In this document: piece after piece, positions 59,546 to 64,000 of the stretch
Layout: each line of letters starts with the position of its first letter
Numbering within the stretch: position 1 is the first letter of the stretch
Origin: Megaleporinus macrocephalus
Lineage: Eukaryota > Chordata > Actinopteri > Characiformes > Anostomidae
Direction of reading: 5' to 3'
Assembly (NCBI GenBank): GCA_021613375.1
Contig: CM038726.1
Location: 16,380,841 to 16,444,840 of the forward strand
Length of the DNA: 64,000 bases
The notes under the pieces: generated by a model
Seen by the model: only the letters and a program-made list of their open reading frames with translations
What the model was told of the DNA's origin: nothing
Database searches by the model: none
Translations under genes and position numbers: made by a program

Positions 59546-62500
59546 AGCACCAAACCTTCTATGCTTTCCAGTGATAGCTTTTTTTTTATTAGATCTGAAT
59601 ATCTTCCTGTCCACTGTGTTGGTCAGACAGCTGTACACAAAGCCATCCACTCTGATTAGTCCTCAGATATATTGTGTATGAGGTCACTGCCGAATACGCA
59701 TCCATCGTGACAGTCATTGCCGAACGCTGCAGCAAGGCCGCACCTGAGCACCAGCTTGAGCGGCAAATTGAGAAATGGTAAAGCTCACAGCAGGAGTGGT
59801 CACTCCTGGTCCTGATTTTGCAGTAGGTTATTCAGGCGCCATTCAATTCTGCAAAATGTTTTTGATATGGAACTTGCAAAATCAAGGCTCTAGATAGTAA
59901 AGTAAATTGTGTAGAGCACCAACTGTCCTCCTAGATACACCCCCGGCACCCTTACCCTACACCATAGATCTGATCCAGCCAACCGTGTAGCAGATTGTGG
60001 TTGGAACTAGACTCCGCAGGTAGGTAGGTCTGTAGGACTGGCGTCAGTGACCTATGCTGTATGGAGTAAGAACATAATGCATAATACTTAGATTGGGACA
60101 CATAAGCATATGCAATGCCTGGAAAAGTTTGATTCAGTTGGGAATTTTATCAGATTTCATAACGGCTTACGAATGCAGGCTTCATAGAAAGGGATACCAA
60201 ATCCTTTTCACTGTCTCCCACAGCTGTTGGGAGACATTTACCCAATAAATGTTTTATTATTACTATTTAGGGATGTATGCCTAGGTCTGCAGAAACTTTT
60301 TTATTGTACGCTACAGTGCATAACAACTTTCATGTGTACAGTGCAACCAGATATTATAAAGTCATGTAATGTGTTGTTGTTTATAAGACGTTCTTGGGGT
60401 ACTAATGATGGAGACAAATAGGGTTTATACATACAGTCATGAAAAGCTTAGGCAAAGTCATGTGTAAAGGAAATTATGTTTTGACATTTAAATACTGGAG
60501 AAGGTGAATTAATGTGTCAGATGAAAAGAGAAAAACACAGTGCTGCTTACACCAAGGCCGTGGCTTCTTCACTGCAAATTACAGTGCTTGGCCTGTGACG
60601 TGGCTGCTAAAGAAACATCAACTGCTGCAGCTACATTAACCGCTGAGGCGCTCTCAAGGCATATATGCAGTCAATGTTGTACTCGAAATACTCCAGGGCT
60701 GTGAGCTGACTCTCGCTACATCCCTCTCCTTAGTACTGTAACAAAATTACATCAAAGGTGACTGACGTAGTTTTTTTAAACTCACTGAGAAGCATCAGAA
60801 TCCAGATATGTACAATACTGCATGGAAAACTTATCCACCCTCCAAATAGCAAACTCACAGTAGCAAACTCTCTTCACTGGCTGAATAGATAATGAGTTAA
60901 CACTTCCTATGAATCTTGTATTCGTGGTGCTAAATACATGCATTAATATAGGATTCTGTGGCACATTGCTTTATAATACCAGGTATAAATGTGCATAATT
61001 GCTGTTGTCATAATGCATAACATTTTATCCATCTAGAGTATATGACTTTAGAATATCAGGTTCCATTCCTTGTTATAGTATTTGTTCCAGTTACCAGTTT
61101 GCTAAACATAAATGACACTGTCAAATTCATAATACATATATAGCTATAGTTATGTTGGGTCCTTTCTAGGCATTATACTGGAAAGATGTTGTAACCCTGT
61201 TGTGATGTATTACAGTATTCATTATTACAGTGCTAATAATTGAATATTATAAAATATACATTATGAAATCTAACATTACACAGTCGTAATCTCTTGCTGA
61301 ATAAAGTGTTACACGTAATTAAAGCACCTATGTGCAGTTATATAGGCTTATGTCAGGCATTATTAGGTATTATGCCTGATATAATGTGTTTATATGGCGT
61401 TGTCAATACAGGATTCAATAAGAAATGTTACTGATATTTGTGTGTTGTAAAAGTGATTGGGTTTTAAATCATACAGAAAATAAAGATAGTGAGATATGAA
61501 GTAGTGTCTTCCTAATCATGTACCTGGCCATGTGTTTTGACCAGACGCTAAACCATCCTACACAAATGAAAGCGATGGGCATGATTTCTCATGGGAACAG
61601 CATTCTGAGTTACTAGATAATAATATGTAAATATTGGACTCATTCAAATAATGAAGGACTTTTTTTTACCATCTTATAACAATGGTCTAAATATTAAACT
61701 AGTGCTGAACAGTGCTCATCATTTCTGGGTTTTCGTATTTGTAGATTTTAAGAAATGGATTTGTTTACCTTGATAAACAAGTGTATATACATGAAATATA
61801 TGAAATATATGGATAAAATATCATATCGTATCAACATCACAGCATTTGGTCATGGATAACATACCACCCAGCACTGTGCTGAATATTTGGTCTTAAAATT
61901 CCATTCTTGTCAGTGAAAAGTAAAAAAGTAAAAAGGTATGGCAGTGTCATTTTTTTAATGTTTCTTGGTTTAATTAAAGGTTAAATGTTACAATGTTGGA
62001 TTAAGCTAATAAACAAAAACAACTTTTTTTTACAGATAGCTAACAAGAGAGTCAGTGATTATGGGGGTGATTGTATGTTTAGCGCTCTACAAAAGTATTT
62101 ATACCCTGTTTATACTCTGCCCTAATGTAAAATAAGGGCTTTATCAAATGCCTCAAGACAAATAGAAGACATATTAATGCACTGAAGGAATAATTTGGCA
62201 GTTTAACCCTCTCAGTTTGACAATTAAACATTGTTGTACATAAAAGAATAAATATCTCAGGAACGTTGTGCATATTTGCCTGGAATGGACTGATGCCTCG
62301 GATTGATCGACAAGTCAGGAACCCAGATTCTGATGGGTTGACAAGCCAGAAACACAGCCTTAACTTGGTCAACAGACACAATCCAAGGTGTGGGTGCTAA
62401 CAGACATTCTAAATACTTTAGTGTTTCTTTTCAACCCAGAGAAATGAATAAATAATCACAGAAAAGATTCAGTGTTGAATCTGTTGATTTATTTTACAAA

Positions 62501-64000
62501 GTCTCCAAAATATACTGTTCAAGATTGGATTATAAAGCTTCTAAAAGAAATACAGGGAACTGCACCCTCATTGGAACAGCACAACACATGAAGGTACATC
62601 TCTAGCTAATAGCATTTTTGAGATGTTCTTTGACCTCATACATTAATAACAATATCATCAACTGATAGGATTAAAATTTCAAAAATTCAAAAACTCAAAA
62701 TTATGGGCAAACGTGGCTTTGTACAGAGGTACACATGGTTTAGCATGTAATTCAATAGCACACATACAGTATATTCTGTATCCAAGTTTATTAGAACCAC
62801 TGTAGCCATAATCTTCATTTGGTTCATCATGAAAACATATGGAGGGAAAAAAGGGAGCCAAAGATGCAATGGTGTGAAATCAGGACAAATAATATTAAAC
62901 TGTCTGAAATCTGTGTCAAGAAATGCATGAAGCTTCACCGAACCAGTTCTTCAACCAAGCTGCACCTCCAAAGTGCCAATGAGACAGGAGGAAATGGGCA
63001 TTGGTCATCACTTGGTCTATACACCCTAAAGGATTCCATGCCATAAAACCAATTTTGTTACCATGCAGAGCATTTCATGGATGGTTCTTTGAAGAATAAT
63101 TTTGTAAATAAAATGTGTGACTGTGAAGTTTTAAAAGGTAAAGCTTTTAAAAGAACCTCCACATATGCAAATTTTCTGTAGCAATTCTTAGAAGCAATGC
63201 CAGAGAGAGTAATCAGGAGAGTCAGGAGAATTCCCAGTTTCAAAGATATTCGTCTGTTGGACTCATTGCAACAAGCTATTGCATTAATTCTGTATATAAG
63301 CATGTGTAATATATAACATCCAAATGTTAGTCTGTAGCAATTTGGTGGCTAAACCAGAGGTCCCACCTTAAGTGGTGCAGCCCACGTTTACTGATTGTAA
63401 CTAAGTCTCATACAGTGGATAGAGATTAGATAAAACTGAAATGCTGACATTTACTGGCTATTGTGAATTACTTATGTAAATCTAGGGTGTTGTTTACGTT
63501 GTAATTCACACCCGCCTGTATTTGAAAGGACGAGAGGATAAACACTGTTAACAGTTGTCTGTTATTCTTTCCATGTAAAATTCCCTTTTCTTTGCCTACG
63601 ACTAACTAATCAAACATGACCACATGTTAAATCCCCTCCAAAACAGAAGGCATCTAATGGCCTCTAGAATGGAGATGCTAAAAACAAAATTCTCCATGTA
63701 GAGTAGGGGTAAGGGGTAAGGCTTCCCCAGTACAGGGCAGTACCCAATAAAAGTATTATGATGCTCATTATCAATATTCAAAGTTTTATTTTGGGGGTCT
63801 ACTAGAATAGATGTACCTTTTTCCCAAAACACAAGCTTGCCCACTCTGTTCTAATTGGTCTACTGCCAGAGCGGTTCTGCCCCTACTTGGTCTCCAGTAG
63901 TTGGTGTACATTGTGTGAGGCTGTGCCAAGCTTGCTGGTAAATGGACAATAAGGATTGTGTTACGAGATGCCTTCATCTTGTAACACAGGAAAAGGCTGA
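59546..64000. other. Unannotated AT-rich DNA to the end of the window
   Basis: No gene, RNA gene or confidently named transposon in 4.4 kb. Short fragments look repeat-derived: 59790-60040 resembles a badly decayed small MITE, and 62080-62110 (CTACAAAAGTATTTATACCC) resembles a Tc1-type terminus. None is good enough to call. Confidence 0.5.

Overview
The window is vertebrate, almost certainly teleost, non-coding DNA: AT-rich and intron-like, with no long conserved reading frame and no complete gene. It is packed with repeats I recognise from fish genomes: tRNA-headed SINEs ending in ATGG repeats, several Tc1/mariner remnants, hAT debris, an L2/Rex-type LINE 3' end, and short palindromic MITEs. 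The mix, especially the copies at 4855-5085 and 39736-40245, resembles repeats common in Otophysi (characins, catfishes, electric fishes). That placement is inference from memory, not a search.

Only one coding segment is secure: a 97-nt exon at 9916-10012 with good splice sites. It encodes the start of a fibrinogen-related domain and most resembles FIBCD1, the chitin/acetyl-group receptor. The surrounding tens of kilobases would then be introns or flanks of that gene on the + strand. I found no other exon recognisable as this domain. Two weaker exon candidates lie downstream. One is a 66-nt hydrophobic exon at 12635-12700. The other is a short terminal exon at 23442-23482, in phase with the fibrinogen exon and followed by a polyadenylation signal.

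Layout: 0.2-1.0 kb is a pyrimidine tract. 2-9.4 kb holds MITEs, an LTR-like block, SINEs and an inverted repeat pair. 9.9-16.9 kb holds the exon(s) and diverged duplicated segments. 16.9-18 kb is a decayed Tc1 element. 19.9-23.0 kb is a 41-bp satellite that ends in an inverted copy of itself. 26.1-27.0 kb is one Tc1 element inserted in another. 28.3-39.1 kb is a very large 24/25-bp tandem array. 39.7-47.2 kb holds mixed transposon debris and a 21/26-bp minisatellite beside an LTR-like block. 48-54.4 kb holds Tc1, LINE and MITE remnants. 54.6-59.5 kb holds possible conserved non-coding DNA, a 33-bp minisatellite and a roughly 0.25-kb tandem repeat. 59.5-64 kb is unremarkable.

The most interesting structure is the 10.8-kb array. 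It lies between two inverted copies of a Tc1-like terminal repeat, and its repeat unit is that terminal repeat. It appears to be a transposon end that expanded into a satellite, was later duplicated in blocks of about 3.4-3.8 kb, and gained one CpG per unit.
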